From: Photorhabdus cinerea
GTDB taxonomy: Bacteria > Pseudomonadota > Gammaproteobacteria > Enterobacterales > Enterobacteriaceae
Length of the DNA: 64,000 bases
Reading direction: 5' to 3'
Assembly (NCBI RefSeq): GCF_011189575.1
Contig: NZ_PUJW01000001.1
Location: 408,070 to 472,069, forward strand
The notes under the pieces are model-generated. The model was given only the letters and a program-made list of their open reading frames with translations. It was not told the DNA's origin and made no database searches. Positions 27,029 to 36,228 of this stretch are shown here, piece by piece (position 1 is the stretch's first letter; every line of letters begins with the position of its first letter). Position numbers and translations under genes: made by a program.

Positions 27029-28570
27029 ATGACAATGAACAGGAGAGACTTTATCTCTATCGCCGCGACGCTCGCGGGGGCAGGAGTACTTTCATCCGTA
27101 CTTCCTTCCTTCTCCCTACTCGCCCGGACTTTAACTGCGGCCGATGTTTCTGCCGTCAATGTTGATAAGCTCTGGCCGATACTGTTGGAGGATGCGCAGC
27201 ACAGAGCCAGCCGGTTGAGGTTGGACCCGCGTATCTGGAACTGGCATAAAGACGCTGCTGCTGACGCCATGCCAGCCAACTATTATGAAGCTTCTCTGGC
27301 TGACTGGCCCGCTTTTGGAAGTCTGCCTGGAGACCAGAACTGCGAGGTTGTGGTCATCGGCGGTGGATTGCTGGGTGCTTCCACTGCATTGCATCTTGCG
27401 GAAGCGGGCGTGGACGTGATTTTGGTTGAAAAGGATAACATTGGTTCAGGCGCTTCTGGTCGCAACGGAGGACAGATGACCCCCGGACTCGCTCGCTGGG
27501 AAGCTGAAACCATGCTGGAAAAACTTTCATCCGATGAGGCTAAACGCTTATGGCGTTTTGCGTCTGTTGAAGCGATGAATCTCGTGGATGAACTCCGTGA
27601 GCGTTACAATTTCGAATGTGACCGCAAATATGGTCATATCACTGTTGCGGTGCACGCAGGCCACATGGGGACGCTGGTGGCTAATGCCGATGCCCGGCGC
27701 CGTCTGGGCGATACGGCGGTGAAGGTTATTGGACCGCACGAACTACAGGAAGAGTATGTGCGGTCGGGTATCTACCATGGAGCAAATATCGACAGTATCA
27801 GCGGGCAGGTCCAGTCTCTGGCACTGTTGCGTGGCTTGGTTTATGGTTTCGCCAGACTGGGTGGGCGAATTTATGACAGCACGAAAGTGAAGGGCATCAG
27901 GCAGGAGGCTGGTAGCACAGTGGTAGAAACTGAGTGGGGGGTTATCAGGGCGAGTAAAGCCGTGGTGCTGGGTGTGCATGGCTCCACGGGTGAGTTTATC
28001 TCCGGCCCTTCCACCACGGTGCCTTTTTTTACCTACGTGTCGGTAACACCGCCGTTGCCAGTGGATGTCAAAGAGCTGATCCCGTCAGATATGCCGGTCT
28101 ACGATACACAGTTACAGGTTGACTACTATCGTGCGGTGCGTAACAACCGCCTGCTGTTCGGTGGACAGGGTACTGGCAACTCTTGGTCACCGCGTGATGT
28201 GAACAACTATCTGCTTGAGCGTATCAGAACCGTGTTCCCGCAGCTGGAAAAAATCGAACTAGAATATTCCTGGGGTGGGATCAGCGATCTGACCCTGAAC
28301 GGTGCAACCGATGCCCGTAAGAGCGGCGACAGTGTACCCGTGTATATGGTACATGGCTGGAACGGTCATGGACTGGCGCAGACGGTGCGCATTGGCAAAG
28401 CTATCAGCGACGATCTTACTAGACGCAACGACGACTTTACCATGCTTACTTGCATTGACCACGCGAGTATCCCGCTGGGTTCCTATCTCTCTCCGGTCGT
28501 CATTCCGTTGGTTAAGGGTGCTCTGGGAGTGATAAGCACGTTTAATCCGGCAGAGATAATTTCGTTCTGA
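27029..28570 (+). CDS. Tat-exported FAD-dependent amine oxidase/dehydrogenase (PuuB/DadA-like)
   Basis: A 513-aa DAO-superfamily flavoprotein. The N-terminus NRRDFISIAATLAGAGVLSS is a convincing twin-arginine signal followed by a ~75-residue linker. The FAD-binding motif CEVVVIGGGLLGASTALHLAEAG follows at about residues 108-130, with GSGASGRNGGQMTPGL, a run shared with gamma-glutamylputrescine oxidase (PuuB) and related enzymes. The C-terminus has GGISDLTLNGATDAR and HGWNGHGLAQTVRIGKA. Export would place amine oxidation in the periplasm, unlike the cytosolic PuuB. It is the last gene of the GC-rich block; substrate unknown. Confidence 0.8.
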   Translation: MTMNRRDFISIAATLAGAGVLSSVLPSFSLLARTLTAADVSAVNVDKLWPILLEDAQHRASRLRLDPRIWNWHKDAAADAMPANYYEASLADWPAFGSLPGDQNCEVVVIGGGLLGASTALHLAEAGVDVILVEKDNIGSGASGRNGGQMTPGLARWEAETMLEKLSSDEAKRLWRFASVEAMNLVDELRERYNFECDRKYGHITVAVHAGHMGTLVANADARRRLGDTAVKVIGPHELQEEYVRSGIYHGANIDSISGQVQSLALLRGLVYGFARLGGRIYDSTKVKGIRQEAGSTVVETEWGVIRASKAVVLGVHGSTGEFISGPSTTVPFFTYVSVTPPLPVDVKELIPSDMPVYDTQLQVDYYRAVRNNRLLFGGQGTGNSWSPRDVNNYLLERIRTVFPQLEKIELEYSWGGISDLTLNGATDARKSGDSVPVYMVHGWNGHGLAQTVRIGKAISDDLTRRNDDFTMLTCIDHASIPLGSYLSPVVIPLVKGALGVISTFNPAEIISF

Positions 28571-29300
28571 GCAAGAGGGACGGGGTTTTTCCTTAACTTC
28601 TCTAATTTAGCGATATCAATAATCACCAATATAATAGTCATTATTGGTATAATAACATATGTCGATTTTTTTATATATTTTGGTGAAAATTGATGGCAAA
28701 TATAAATTTAAAAAAACACCTTTCTTGAGGATTTTTGTTTTTTTATTGAAGAATAAAAGACATTTAGAATATTGTTCCCCGTAACAATTTAAGTATAAAT
28801 TGTTTTTATTTTATATTGAAAGCATTTATATGATTTTTTTATTTATAATATAAGAATAAATTTATTTGACAGTTTTGTATTTGATGACTATTGTTCTCTC
28901 CTGATTTGCAAATTTTATTTCCAACCTAATAGTATCATTTTGTTATTATTACTATTAAATTTAAATGATATTTTTGTGAAATAATTTAACTTGTTGTTTT
29001 TGTTTGTTTTTTATATTGTAAATTTGTTTAAGTTAATTTTTATGGGTGATTGTATTTATTTGATAATAAATTGAAACTGTTTCTAATGTGACAATTTTTT
29101 ATTGCATGTTTGTTTTTAAATTCAGCATAGAACTGAGTGTGATTCGTCATTTTAATTGCTGATGAACACAAGATTATTTTTTTACTATTGATGTAAAGCT
29201 GTAAAAATATCCCCAATGTAAGAGGGGGGTAATTATTTGTCCGTCGTTGTTGACAAAATATTTTAAATAAACTGGCCGTAGGCCATACAGGAGTAAATAA
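28571..29300. promoter_or_regulatory. Very AT-rich region upstream of the pap-type operon
   Basis: 730 bp without a supportable gene and markedly AT-rich next to GC-rich neighbours. It should contain the promoter of the downstream biosynthetic operon. A TTGACA occurs at 29250-29255 but without a well-spaced -10, so I do not assign a promoter. The first gene has a CAGGAG ribosome-binding site at 29288-29293. Confidence 0.45.
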
Positions 29301-30734
29301 GTGAAATACGACTTTATTGTCGTTGGTTCAGGGGCAATTGCAGGTTCAATCGCCTATGAGCTGGCAAGCAGAAATTCTTCCGTTTGTCGGGTTGGCGAAA
29401 CTGATAGAACTAATGCTGCCTCTAAAGCCGCAGGTGCGATGAATGGTTGTTTTGGCGAAATTACCAGTGGTTTATTAGCGAGTGAACACGGTAAGTTAAA
29501 ATTGAATATGGATTGTATCTCCAAGGAGCTTTGGCCGGCTTGGGCGCAGCGGTTAGCGGACTCTTCCGGTGATACAAGGTCGCTGTCCACCGCCAAAGGG
29601 ACTCATGTGATACTCAACACTGCCGGGATGGAAGGCGTTGACACGATCAATTATGAAGCTATCGAACAAACCTTGATCGATTATGCGGCTCCTTATGAAA
29701 CCGTTGATCCGCGTGAAATTCAGTGGTTAAAGCCTAACGACTTGGTACGTCCGCTTCGTGCCTTGTATATCCCTGATGAACATGCCTTGGACTCGCATTT
29801 ATTACTGGAAAAGCTGGATGCTGCATTTGTTGCTGAAGGTGGTGTCCTTAAAGACGAGAATGTTAAATGTGTGCTGATTGAGGATGGTGTAGCTACCGGT
29901 GTTGAATTGTTAAGTGGTGAGCGTTTAATGGCGGATAAAGTCGTTGTTGCTGCCGGGGCGCATTCGTTAGATCTGTTATCAAATATCCCTTCTGTTGTTC
30001 GCCAAATCCCGCCAATCTTTGCCGGCTATGGGGTGTCAATTCTGGTCAGGATGCCAAAAGGCAGAGAATTGCCGACATCAGTCATCCGTACCCCTAACCG
30101 GGCCTTTGCCTGTGGTCTGCATTGTGTACCACGTAGTGATGGTGTGCTGTATCTTGGTGCGACTAATATTCTGGCTGAAAAACCACGCAGTCAGGCACTG
30201 ATTTCTGATGTGCAGTTCTTGTTAGATTGTGCGTTAGATCAGTTGGATATTAACTTACATGATGCTGAGATTCTTTCAATCCAGGTTGGTAACCGGCCAA
30301 TTCCTGCTGATGGGTTCCCGTTGATTGGTGAATGTGGTGTGAATGGTCTTTGGCTGGCTACCGGTACTTACCGAGACGGCTTACATCAATCGCCATTATT
30401 GGCAGATTATATCGCCAATGCTTTGACTGGTGTTGAAAATACGCAAATTAACCTTGATTCCTTCAATCCTGTTCGTCCCCCACTCGTGGGTTTCTCCCGT
30501 GAAGTGATGGCTAAAGAGACTGTCCAGCAAATGCTTGCTACAGGTTACGAATATCGCTGGGATATCAAACCCTATTGGTTGCCATTGCTGAATGAAGGTA
30601 TGACACGTAACTACCAGGATTTGATTGAATCTCTTCATCCACAGTTCACACCACCGCCAGAACTGGTTGCCTTTTCTTATATTTATGAATCGATGCGTGA
30701 ACGGTTACGTAGTTACTATGAGGCATGGTCATGA
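29301..30734 (+). CDS. FAD-dependent DAO-family oxidoreductase
   Basis: A 477-aa flavoprotein of the D-amino-acid oxidase/glycine oxidase superfamily. It starts with GTG and immediately has the Rossmann motif YDFIVVGSGAIAGSIAYELA. The central VVVAAGAHSLDLL and the C-terminal VGNRPIPADGFPLIGEC and WLATGTYRDGLHQSPLLADYIA are the family's FAD and substrate-site blocks. It probably oxidises an amine or amino-acid intermediate. First gene of a biosynthetic operon; its stop overlaps the next start (ATGA), so they are translationally coupled. Confidence 0.85.
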   Translation: MKYDFIVVGSGAIAGSIAYELASRNSSVCRVGETDRTNAASKAAGAMNGCFGEITSGLLASEHGKLKLNMDCISKELWPAWAQRLADSSGDTRSLSTAKGTHVILNTAGMEGVDTINYEAIEQTLIDYAAPYETVDPREIQWLKPNDLVRPLRALYIPDEHALDSHLLLEKLDAAFVAEGGVLKDENVKCVLIEDGVATGVELLSGERLMADKVVVAAGAHSLDLLSNIPSVVRQIPPIFAGYGVSILVRMPKGRELPTSVIRTPNRAFACGLHCVPRSDGVLYLGATNILAEKPRSQALISDVQFLLDCALDQLDINLHDAEILSIQVGNRPIPADGFPLIGECGVNGLWLATGTYRDGLHQSPLLADYIANALTGVENTQINLDSFNPVRPPLVGFSREVMAKETVQQMLATGYEYRWDIKPYWLPLLNEGMTRNYQDLIESLHPQFTPPPELVAFSYIYESMRERLRSYYEAWS

Positions 30735-31582
30735 GTTTTTCGTTGAAAGATCAGGCTGCTATTGATAAGGCCAGGGAATTACTGTCAGAAGCGGGTGTTT
30801 GGGATGTAGAAACCGATCTTGATTGTTTGGTTGACCGCTATCTGGAACGGCGCTGTAAGGATCGTGCTCGTGATGAGTTCATGCTTGCAGTTCATGAGCG
30901 CTGTAGCCGTATCCCACTAGGACATATTGTCGGTACTGTGGATTTTGATGGATTACCTCTGATAGTTGGTTCGGGGGTCTTTATTCCGCGTCCTCATAGC
31001 CAGATTATTCATAAATGGCTGGAGAATGAATATCAAGTGCCTCAAGGGGCGACGGTTTTGGATTTATGTTCCGGTAGTGGTGCTATCGGTTTAGCCATTG
31101 CTAAACGCCGCCCGGATTTAAAGATCACTTGTGTTGAATATGACGATGTCGCTTTCCAATACCTGACACGCAATATCAATCGATTGGCTAGCTGGGCGAT
31201 TCAAGTCGATGCATTAAAAGCAGATTTACGGGATTGGCAGGCATTTTCTCAGTTTGACGAATCGGTAGAGTTAATTGTTGCGAATCCACCTTATGTTCCA
31301 GAACAGCAGACAATATTACCGGAGTGGGAGGAACATCATCCTTATACTTCGGTGTATTCAGGGGATGATGGGCTTGATCTAACGCGATTGATTATCAAAC
31401 AAGCTAACCAGCTACTGCAATCAAATGGTTGGCTGGTCATCGAACATGGTGAAAGTCAAGAGGAGATGGTCAGAGCATTATTTTCAGACGCAGGCTTTTA
31501 CTTGATACGAACAATTATCGATGAAGATATTTCTGACACAACAGGCAGTTCGGTAATCACTGTAAGTTGTAAGCTCATTTGA
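30731..31582 (+). CDS. PrmC/HemK-type SAM-dependent N-methyltransferase
   Basis: Start chosen at the ATG overlapping the upstream stop (283 aa). The N-terminal helical part and IPLGHIVGTVDFDGLPLIVGSGVFIPRP mimic PrmC/PrmB, followed by the SAM motif VLDLCSGSGAIGLAIAKRRP and the catalytic VELIVANPPYVPEQQ (NPPY). Release-factor methyltransferases are normally encoded next to prfA, not in a pap operon. Inference: this copy is recruited for pathway N-methylation, perhaps of an arylamine. A moonlighting release-factor role is not excluded. Confidence 0.8.
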   Translation: MSFSLKDQAAIDKARELLSEAGVWDVETDLDCLVDRYLERRCKDRARDEFMLAVHERCSRIPLGHIVGTVDFDGLPLIVGSGVFIPRPHSQIIHKWLENEYQVPQGATVLDLCSGSGAIGLAIAKRRPDLKITCVEYDDVAFQYLTRNINRLASWAIQVDALKADLRDWQAFSQFDESVELIVANPPYVPEQQTILPEWEEHHPYTSVYSGDDGLDLTRLIIKQANQLLQSNGWLVIEHGESQEEMVRALFSDAGFYLIRTIIDEDISDTTGSSVITVSCKLI

Positions 31583-31606
31583 AATTAGACAGTTGAGGTC
31601 TGGATA

Positions 31607-32881
31607 ATGAATGTAAAACACAAGCAGGACTGGATGACAATTCGCCGGTCACGGACAACTGGCACCTTAGCGCAAGCTATCGAAGAAGGTTTAACTAGTT
31701 TCACTGTAGTAGAACGTCAAGGTAAACAAATTACTACAGAAGAAAGAAAAGTTTTTACTGAATTTGTTTCTTGTTCTTATCTGGGGTTGGAGCATCATCC
31801 TGCTTTAATCGAAGCAGCAAATCAGGCAATGGCTAAGACAGGGATACATTTGTCATCATCCCGTGGTGCTATGCGCCCGCAATATTTGGGTCAATTGGAG
31901 AAACTGCTGGAAGAAATTTATCTGGGTGGTTCCGTTGCTGTGTTTACTTCCACCAGTAACGTTCACCTTGGTGTATTACCGTTATTGGGTAGTGGCTCTC
32001 TCCCTAATTATCCACTTACTCGGCCTGCACATTGGTTAATGGATAAAACTGCTCATGCATCTATGCAAGTATTACGCGGTATTCTTGAACAATTTGGACC
32101 GGTATCACGGGTTGATAGTGCTGATGAGCAGTCGATACAGCAAGCTTTGCAGAACTGTGAGGAGAGTCAGCGTACACCTATTTTGCTGATTGATGGCATT
32201 GGTTCAATGAATGGTTTGATCCCCGTTGCAGAATTAACCCGAAAATTGGCTGCTGCTGGAGGCTATGTCTATGTAGACGATGCCCATGGTATTTCCATTG
32301 TGGGGCGTCATGGTGCGGGTTATGCTTTTGCAGCACTTGACCATATTTTGCCACCTAATCTCATACTTGCAGGTTCGTTATCCAAAGCATTTGGTGGTGC
32401 TGGTGGTTTTGTGGTTGTTGCGGGTGCCGATGATGTTGAAGTTATTAGTACCTTAGCCAATCCTTTGGTTTTTGGTCATTCGATTATGGTGCCGATGTTG
32501 GCAGCTAACGTTGCCTCAGCAAAACTTCATCTTAGCCTGGAAATAGAAATACGGCAGGAGCAGCTATGGAAAAACATTAATTTGTTTGATTCTTTGATGA
32601 ATAACAGTTTGATGAATGCTGGCGTGCAATCCCCTGTTCGTGGCGCTTTATTTGAAAATGAAGCAGAAGGGCTTGAAGCGGCTCGTTTGTTGCGTGACAA
32701 CGGTATCTTATTGTTCCCTGTATTTTATCCACTTGTCCCGGATGGTAATGCAATGTTGCGTTTTGCCTTCTCCAGTGAACATAGAGTGGGTGAGATTAGG
32801 CATTTGGCAAATACCTTGCTCGAAATACGGGAGAAAGGGTTAAATTGGGTGGAGCCACAGGCCGTCGTTCCACAGGTCTAA
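31607..32881 (+). CDS. Alpha-oxoamine synthase (AONS/CqsA-like)
   Basis: PLP-dependent decarboxylative condensation of an amino acid with an acyl thioester, giving an alpha-aminoketone. The 424-aa protein has the fold-type I landmarks FVSCSYLGLEHHPALIEAA, SSSRGAMRP, VYVDDAHGISIVGRHGAGY (PLP Asp and His) and the Schiff-base Lys in LAGSLSKAFGGAGGFVV. The family includes BioF, Kbl, HemA and CqsA, so the exact substrates cannot be deduced. Next to papABC homologues, an aryl amino acid condensed with an acyl donor is plausible. Confidence 0.85.
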   Translation: MNVKHKQDWMTIRRSRTTGTLAQAIEEGLTSFTVVERQGKQITTEERKVFTEFVSCSYLGLEHHPALIEAANQAMAKTGIHLSSSRGAMRPQYLGQLEKLLEEIYLGGSVAVFTSTSNVHLGVLPLLGSGSLPNYPLTRPAHWLMDKTAHASMQVLRGILEQFGPVSRVDSADEQSIQQALQNCEESQRTPILLIDGIGSMNGLIPVAELTRKLAAAGGYVYVDDAHGISIVGRHGAGYAFAALDHILPPNLILAGSLSKAFGGAGGFVVVAGADDVEVISTLANPLVFGHSIMVPMLAANVASAKLHLSLEIEIRQEQLWKNINLFDSLMNNSLMNAGVQSPVRGALFENEAEGLEAARLLRDNGILLFPVFYPLVPDGNAMLRFAFSSEHRVGEIRHLANTLLEIREKGLNWVEPQAVVPQV

Positions 32882-32944
32882 GTGACACATAGATTTATCA
32901 ATAAAAAAGATGATCGCAATGAACTTGTGACGAAGAGCAAAGAT

Positions 32945-33286
32945 ATGACTCAATCAATAATAAGTAAGCAGGACATATTGCAACCTCACAGGGAATCTCT
33001 GGATGTGATTAATATGCAGATTCTAGCGCTGCTTTCTGAACGGATGAAGATCTGTATGAAAATCGCTGAAATAAAAGCGGAGCAGGATATTCCGATGATG
33101 CAGCCGCAACGCATTACCTCGTTATTGGCTATGTTGAAGGATAAGTCAACGGATTTTGGGTTACGGCCTGAATATACTGAATTAATATTTCAACTGGTTA
33201 TCGAAGAAACCTGCTATCAAGAAGAAAAGCTGATTGATCAGTTATTACGTGAGAAAAAAAATAATAATGAAAATATTGCTCATTGA
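32945..33286 (+). CDS. papB: Chorismate mutase-like 4-amino-4-deoxychorismate mutase
   Basis: A 113-aa AroQ-fold helical protein (start ATG 32945; a GTG at 32882, directly after the previous stop, is an alternative). The segment LDVINMQILALLSERMKICM, then KIAEIKAEQDIPMMQPQRI, matches the AroQ N-terminal helix and the K/R active-site residues. In p-aminophenylalanine pathways (pristinamycin, chloramphenicol) such proteins convert 4-amino-4-deoxychorismate to 4-amino-4-deoxyprephenate. The assignment rests on the neighbouring papA and papC homologues. Its 3' end overlaps papA by 20 bp. Confidence 0.8.
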   Translation: MTQSIISKQDILQPHRESLDVINMQILALLSERMKICMKIAEIKAEQDIPMMQPQRITSLLAMLKDKSTDFGLRPEYTELIFQLVIEETCYQEEKLIDQLLREKKNNNENIAH

Positions 33287-35342
33287 TAATTATGACTCCT
33301 TTACGCAAAACATTGCTCAATATCTATATGAAGTTACCGGAAGTGTACCGGTTGTAGTCACCAACTCCTTGACCTATGAGGAGTTAGCGATAGACGATTA
33401 TGATGCGGTAGTTCTTTCGCCGGGACCTGGGCATCCGGCTGAAAACAGCGATTTTGGTGTCTGTGCTGAAGTCATTGCACGTACCAAAGTTCCATTATTG
33501 GGTATTTGTCTCGGTCATCAGGGAATTAGCCTGGCATTTGGTGGCTCTGTAGAACATGCCCCCAATCCGGTACATGGTTATCGCAGTCGTATCAGGAATA
33601 CCGGAGAGGGATTATTCCGCGGTTTGCCTGAACAGTTTGAAGTGGTTAGATATCACTCGCTGGTATGTACCCGACTTCCTGACAACCTAAAATGTACTGC
33701 CTGGACGGATGATGGTTTAATCATGGCAATTGAGCATACCCAAAAACCTATTTGGGGTGTTCAATTTCATCCTGAGTCGATTGACTCTGAGTATGGGCGT
33801 GAGCTATTGGGTAATTTCGTTCACATAGCTAAGACATATAAAGAGAAGAACGAACAGGAAGCCATCGCTCAGAATAAGCGCTTCTCTGTCAATGAAGCTT
33901 ATCTTGCGGTAGGAGGAAGCGAGCATTTTAACCTGAATTACCGTGAGTGTAAGGGGATAGTCGATCCTGAATCGCTATTCATCCATCGTTACGGCAACGA
34001 TACGCATGCTTTCTGGCTTGACAGTGAAAACTCTGACAGACCCAATGCACGTTTCTCAATCATGGGGAGTGGTAATGAACAGGGCGCTATCCGGCTTGAA
34101 TACAGTGTACAAACTGAGAATTTGCGTCTGGTTGGTCCTGATGGGGAGGCGATTATCCAGGGTGATTTTTTCTCGCTGATGTCTGAACTGCTGGGTTTTG
34201 TGGAAATTTCAACAGCAAAACCAATGCCATTTGTATTTAAAGGTGGCTTTGTCGGTTATTTGGGGTATGAATTAAAGGCGTTAACAATTGGTAGCAGCAA
34301 ATATCATTCAGAACAGCCTGATGCCAGTTTAATATTTACTCCGCATTTCTTTGTGTTTGATCACCAGCAGAATAAGCTTTATGAGTGCCTTATCACACCG
34401 GTAGGGCAACCACAAAATTGGCCACCGGAACTTTTAGTGACAACTGCAAAAAACACTGGTAAAGCCATACCCAACTTTATTCCTGGTGCTGTAGATCAGA
34501 ATAAGATTTGTCTGGAATATGATGCTCAGAAGTATATAGATGGAATCCATAAATCACTGCAATACATCAGAGATGGCGAGTCTTATGAAATCTGTCTGAC
34601 GAATAGGGCAAAGATGGCTTATTCAGGGCACTCATTGGACGCTTATCGGCGGATGCGTAATGCCAGTCCTGTACCTTATGGCGCATATCTGACATGTGGG
34701 GATTTTTCTGTACTCAGTGCATCACCGGAGACGTTTTTACGCATTGATGAAACCAGAAGTATTGAATCCAGACCGATTAAGGGCACCCGGCCTCGAGGAA
34801 AAACGGAGGCAGATGATCAACATCTTCAGCTGGAATTGAGTCAATCAGCTAAGGATAGAGCTGAAAATCTGATGATTGTTGACTTAGTGCGCCATGACCT
34901 TAATCAGGTGTGTCGCCCCGGTAGTGTGCATGTACCTGAATTGTTTAAAGTTGAGAGCTTCTCTTCTGTACATCAATTGGTTTCGACAATACGCGGTGAA
35001 TTATGTGATGAAACTTCATCAATGGAGGCTATCCGGGCATGTTTCCCGGGTGGATCAATGACCGGCGCGCCGAAGAAGCGCACGATGGAAATTATTGACA
35101 CTTTGGAGTCATCGGCACGCGGTGTCTACTCCGGTGCGCTTGGCTGGTTATCTTTCAGTGGTGAAGTGGAATTAAGCATTGTGATACGGACGGCTGTGTT
35201 ACATCAAGAATGTGCTGAATTTGGCATAGGAGGTGCAATTGTTGCTCATTCTGATCCTTATGGCGAATTTGAAGAAACATTGGTAAAGGCCAGTGTGCCC
35301 TATTTCAGTTTTAGTCATATGGCGGAGGAAGTGTGTGAGTAA
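33267..35342 (+). CDS. papA: 4-amino-4-deoxychorismate synthase (fused amidotransferase + synthase)
   Basis: Start set at ATG 33267 (MKILLIDNYDSFTQNIAQYL), giving 691 aa. Residues ~1-190 are a class I glutamine amidotransferase, with nucleophile Cys in LLGICLGHQG and His/Glu in GVQFHPES. Residues ~220-690 are the chorismate-binding domain (ASPETFLRI, DLVRHDLNQVC, CFPGGSMTGAPKKRTMEII, GGAIVAHSDP). The motif SRPIKGTRPRG, with Lys, is typical of aminodeoxychorismate synthases; anthranilate synthases have Ala (PIAGT). Fused PabA-PabB enzymes of this type feed either pABA or p-aminophenylalanine synthesis; linked papB and papC favour the latter. Confidence 0.9.
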   Translation: MKILLIDNYDSFTQNIAQYLYEVTGSVPVVVTNSLTYEELAIDDYDAVVLSPGPGHPAENSDFGVCAEVIARTKVPLLGICLGHQGISLAFGGSVEHAPNPVHGYRSRIRNTGEGLFRGLPEQFEVVRYHSLVCTRLPDNLKCTAWTDDGLIMAIEHTQKPIWGVQFHPESIDSEYGRELLGNFVHIAKTYKEKNEQEAIAQNKRFSVNEAYLAVGGSEHFNLNYRECKGIVDPESLFIHRYGNDTHAFWLDSENSDRPNARFSIMGSGNEQGAIRLEYSVQTENLRLVGPDGEAIIQGDFFSLMSELLGFVEISTAKPMPFVFKGGFVGYLGYELKALTIGSSKYHSEQPDASLIFTPHFFVFDHQQNKLYECLITPVGQPQNWPPELLVTTAKNTGKAIPNFIPGAVDQNKICLEYDAQKYIDGIHKSLQYIRDGESYEICLTNRAKMAYSGHSLDAYRRMRNASPVPYGAYLTCGDFSVLSASPETFLRIDETRSIESRPIKGTRPRGKTEADDQHLQLELSQSAKDRAENLMIVDLVRHDLNQVCRPGSVHVPELFKVESFSSVHQLVSTIRGELCDETSSMEAIRACFPGGSMTGAPKKRTMEIIDTLESSARGVYSGALGWLSFSGEVELSIVIRTAVLHQECAEFGIGGAIVAHSDPYGEFEETLVKASVPYFSFSHMAEEVCE

Positions 35343-36207
35343 CCATAAAGTCGTCATTCTTGGTGGGCAAGGCGCTATTGGTTCTTTATTAGGGCGTCTT
35401 TTTACTCACTTCGGTTGTGTAGTATACAGTGTTGATAAACGAACGCAGGGAGTGCGTTCTAATTGCTATCAGGTTGATATCTTAAATCCGGCTGCGGATT
35501 CTGGAGACGTTTTTAATCAGGCAAAGGCAGTCGTCTTTGCCTTACCGGAAGCCGTTGCAGTACAGGCTTTGCCTTGGGTATTGTCGGCTGTTGGTGATGA
35601 TGTACAGATCGTATCAACGTGTTCTGTTCAGGTCCCATTCTATTCTGCATTGAGAGCTGCTGCCCCTGGGCAGCCTTTCATTGGTGTTAACCCGATGTTC
35701 TCGCCATCCTTGCCGGAGCAAAAAAGGCCAGTTGCAGTCATTCTTGATAACTGTCATGTTAGTGAGCATTGGATTGAGCGGGTATTGATGCAGGCTGACA
35801 TGCGCATCAGTAGAATGACGCCGGAGGAACACGATCGGGTTATGGCGCTTTGTCAGGCTTTGCCCCATGCCGCGATTCTGATTTTTGGCCTGGTGCTGGC
35901 AAAAAGCCCGTTAGATATGTGTACCTTGGCGACTATTGCACCGCCACCTATGCGTACAATGTTAGCGCTATTATCAAGGATCTTGCGCAATCCAATAGAA
36001 GTGTACTGGGACGTTCAATATGAAAATCCGATGGCTGCCGAACCTCGTCAAGAGTTAATGCATGCCATACAACAGTTAGATGCAATAGTGCAGGCTGGCG
36101 ATCAAACTGAATTTGGCGATAACCTCAGACACATTGCACAACAACTGGGGGAACAGCTCGATATTAGTGCTGCTGATTGTCAGCATATTTTTTCAACGCT
36201 TGAATGA
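35335..36207 (+). CDS. papC: TyrA-like 4-amino-4-deoxyprephenate dehydrogenase
   Basis: Start chosen at GTG 35335 (290 aa) because GGAGGAA lies 5 bp upstream and the NAD-binding motif then follows directly (HKVVILGGQGAIGSLLGRLF). It overlaps papA by 8 bp. The body resembles the prephenate-dehydrogenase domain of TyrA (FALPEAVAVQALPWVL, STCSVQVPF, GVNPMFSPS, EEHDRVMALCQALPHA), without a chorismate mutase domain. Expected to oxidatively decarboxylate 4-amino-4-deoxyprephenate to p-aminophenylpyruvate. Confidence 0.85.
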   Translation: MSNHKVVILGGQGAIGSLLGRLFTHFGCVVYSVDKRTQGVRSNCYQVDILNPAADSGDVFNQAKAVVFALPEAVAVQALPWVLSAVGDDVQIVSTCSVQVPFYSALRAAAPGQPFIGVNPMFSPSLPEQKRPVAVILDNCHVSEHWIERVLMQADMRISRMTPEEHDRVMALCQALPHAAILIFGLVLAKSPLDMCTLATIAPPPMRTMLALLSRILRNPIEVYWDVQYENPMAAEPRQELMHAIQQLDAIVQAGDQTEFGDNLRHIAQQLGEQLDISAADCQHIFSTLE

Positions 36208-36228
36208 TATAGAAAAGGAGTTGAGGGG

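Noticed and set aside
29246..29280. Sigma-70 promoter with TTGACA at 29250
   Set aside because: No -10 hexamer at 16-18 bp spacing; left unassigned.
30731..31582. Housekeeping prmC gene
   Set aside because: The protein resembles PrmC but it is coupled to a flavoenzyme and pap genes rather than to prfA; a pathway role is preferred, though not proven.
33267..35342. Anthranilate synthase (trpE/G or PhzE)
   Set aside because: The PIKGT motif has the lysine typical of aminodeoxychorismate synthases, and the neighbours are papB/papC-like.
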